Notes under the pieces: model-generated | Database searches by the model: none | What the model was told of the DNA's origin: nothing | What the model saw: only the letters and a program-made list of their open reading frames with translations | Shown here: positions 5,216-5,545 of the stretch, piece after piece | Layout: each line of letters opens with the position of its first letter | How positions within the stretch are numbered: position 1 is the stretch's first letter | Translations under genes and position numbers: made by a program | NCBI GenBank assembly: GCA_002699325.1 | Contig: PABS01000030.1 | Span: 34,335-39,879 of the forward strand | Reading direction: 5' to 3' | Length of the DNA stretch: 5,545 bases | From: Ponticaulis sp. | GTDB taxonomy: Bacteria; Pseudomonadota; Alphaproteobacteria; Caulobacterales; Hyphomonadaceae

Positions 5216-5545
5216 AACCTAATTCAGCAAGAATGTCGGCTTCTAATGTTTCCATCTCGGAGGCTTCAGTATCTTCGATGTGGTCATATCCAAGCAGATG
5301 TAAATATCCATGGATGAGCAAGTGACTGAAATGGGCTTCAAAGCTGCGATTTAGTTTTGCCACATCAGCGGTGAAGACACCGTAACCAAGCGCGATATCA
5401 CCCAGAAAGCCTGACCTGAAGGCCAGTTCGTCGGCCGGAAAAGACAGGACGTCGGTGGGTTTGTCTTTCCGGCGCCAGTCGCGATTCAGATTCTGCATTT
5501 CCTCATCGTTGGTGAGAAGCAGGTCAACAAGGCCGGTGCGTGAGG
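5181..5545 (-). CDS. ybeY: Endoribonuclease YbeY (rRNA maturation factor), N-terminus outside window
   Basis: YbeY is a single-strand-specific, zinc-dependent endoribonuclease involved in 16S rRNA 3'-end maturation and ribosome quality control. About 120 residues are visible and the frame stays open to the window edge, so the true start lies beyond 5545; the family is usually 150-170 residues. Visible motifs are LLLTNDEEMQNLNRDWR, the signature KDKPTDVLSFP, a GDIALG strand, and the zinc-binding HGYLHLLGYDH with three histidines. An acidic C-terminus (EASEMETLEADILAELGYADPY) is typical. An internal ATG at 5498 is not the start, because the conserved strand lies upstream of it. The gene ends in TAA at 5181, inside the next gene's N-terminal codons, which indicates tight translational linkage. 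Confidence 0.94.
   Translation of the reverse strand, partial: SRTGLVDLLLTNDEEMQNLNRDWRRKDKPTDVLSFPADELAFRSGFLGDIALGYGVFTADVAKLNRSFEAHFSHLLIHGYLHLLGYDHIEDTEASEMETLEADILAELGYADPYSASEEK

Overview
The window looks like a piece of an alphaproteobacterial chromosome, probably of moderate GC by eye. The evidence is the gene order ybeY, corC/hlyC-type CBS gene, lnt, XRE-family regulator, metK, trmB on one strand, a conserved housekeeping cluster in that class, together with the style of the proteins (for example the MetK N-terminus reading [18 protein letters not shown]). I cannot place it below class level.

Layout. Positions 1-87 (+) are the last 28 codons of a short-chain dehydrogenase, most like 3-hydroxybutyrate dehydrogenase. 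It converges with the minus-strand cluster, leaving 27 bp between the two stop codons. On the minus strand, in transcription order: the 3' two-thirds or so of ybeY (5545-5181, truncated by the window edge), a soluble CorC/HlyC-type CBS protein (5215-4268, overlapping ybeY by 35 bp), lnt (4256-2589, TTG start), a 145-residue XRE-family regulator (2534-2097), metK (1992-820, TTG start) and trmB (798-115). Spacing within the cluster is short (11, 54, 104 and 21 bp), so read-through transcription is likely. The 104-bp gap before metK is the one place with clear extra structure. No gene-free stretch exceeds about 105 bp.

Function. The cluster combines rRNA maturation (YbeY), an envelope- or ion-related CBS protein, lipoprotein N-acylation (Lnt), S-adenosylmethionine synthesis (MetK) and a SAM-consuming tRNA methyltransferase (TrmB). 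MetK makes the cofactor that TrmB uses.

The two points that most deserve a second look are (1) a single in-frame TAG at codon 73 of an otherwise complete metK, and (2) a nested inverted-repeat leader before metK whose outer 9-bp helix would hide the metK Shine-Dalgarno sequence. No mobile element, tRNA, rRNA or CRISPR array is visible. Apart from these two points the region is ordinary core genome.
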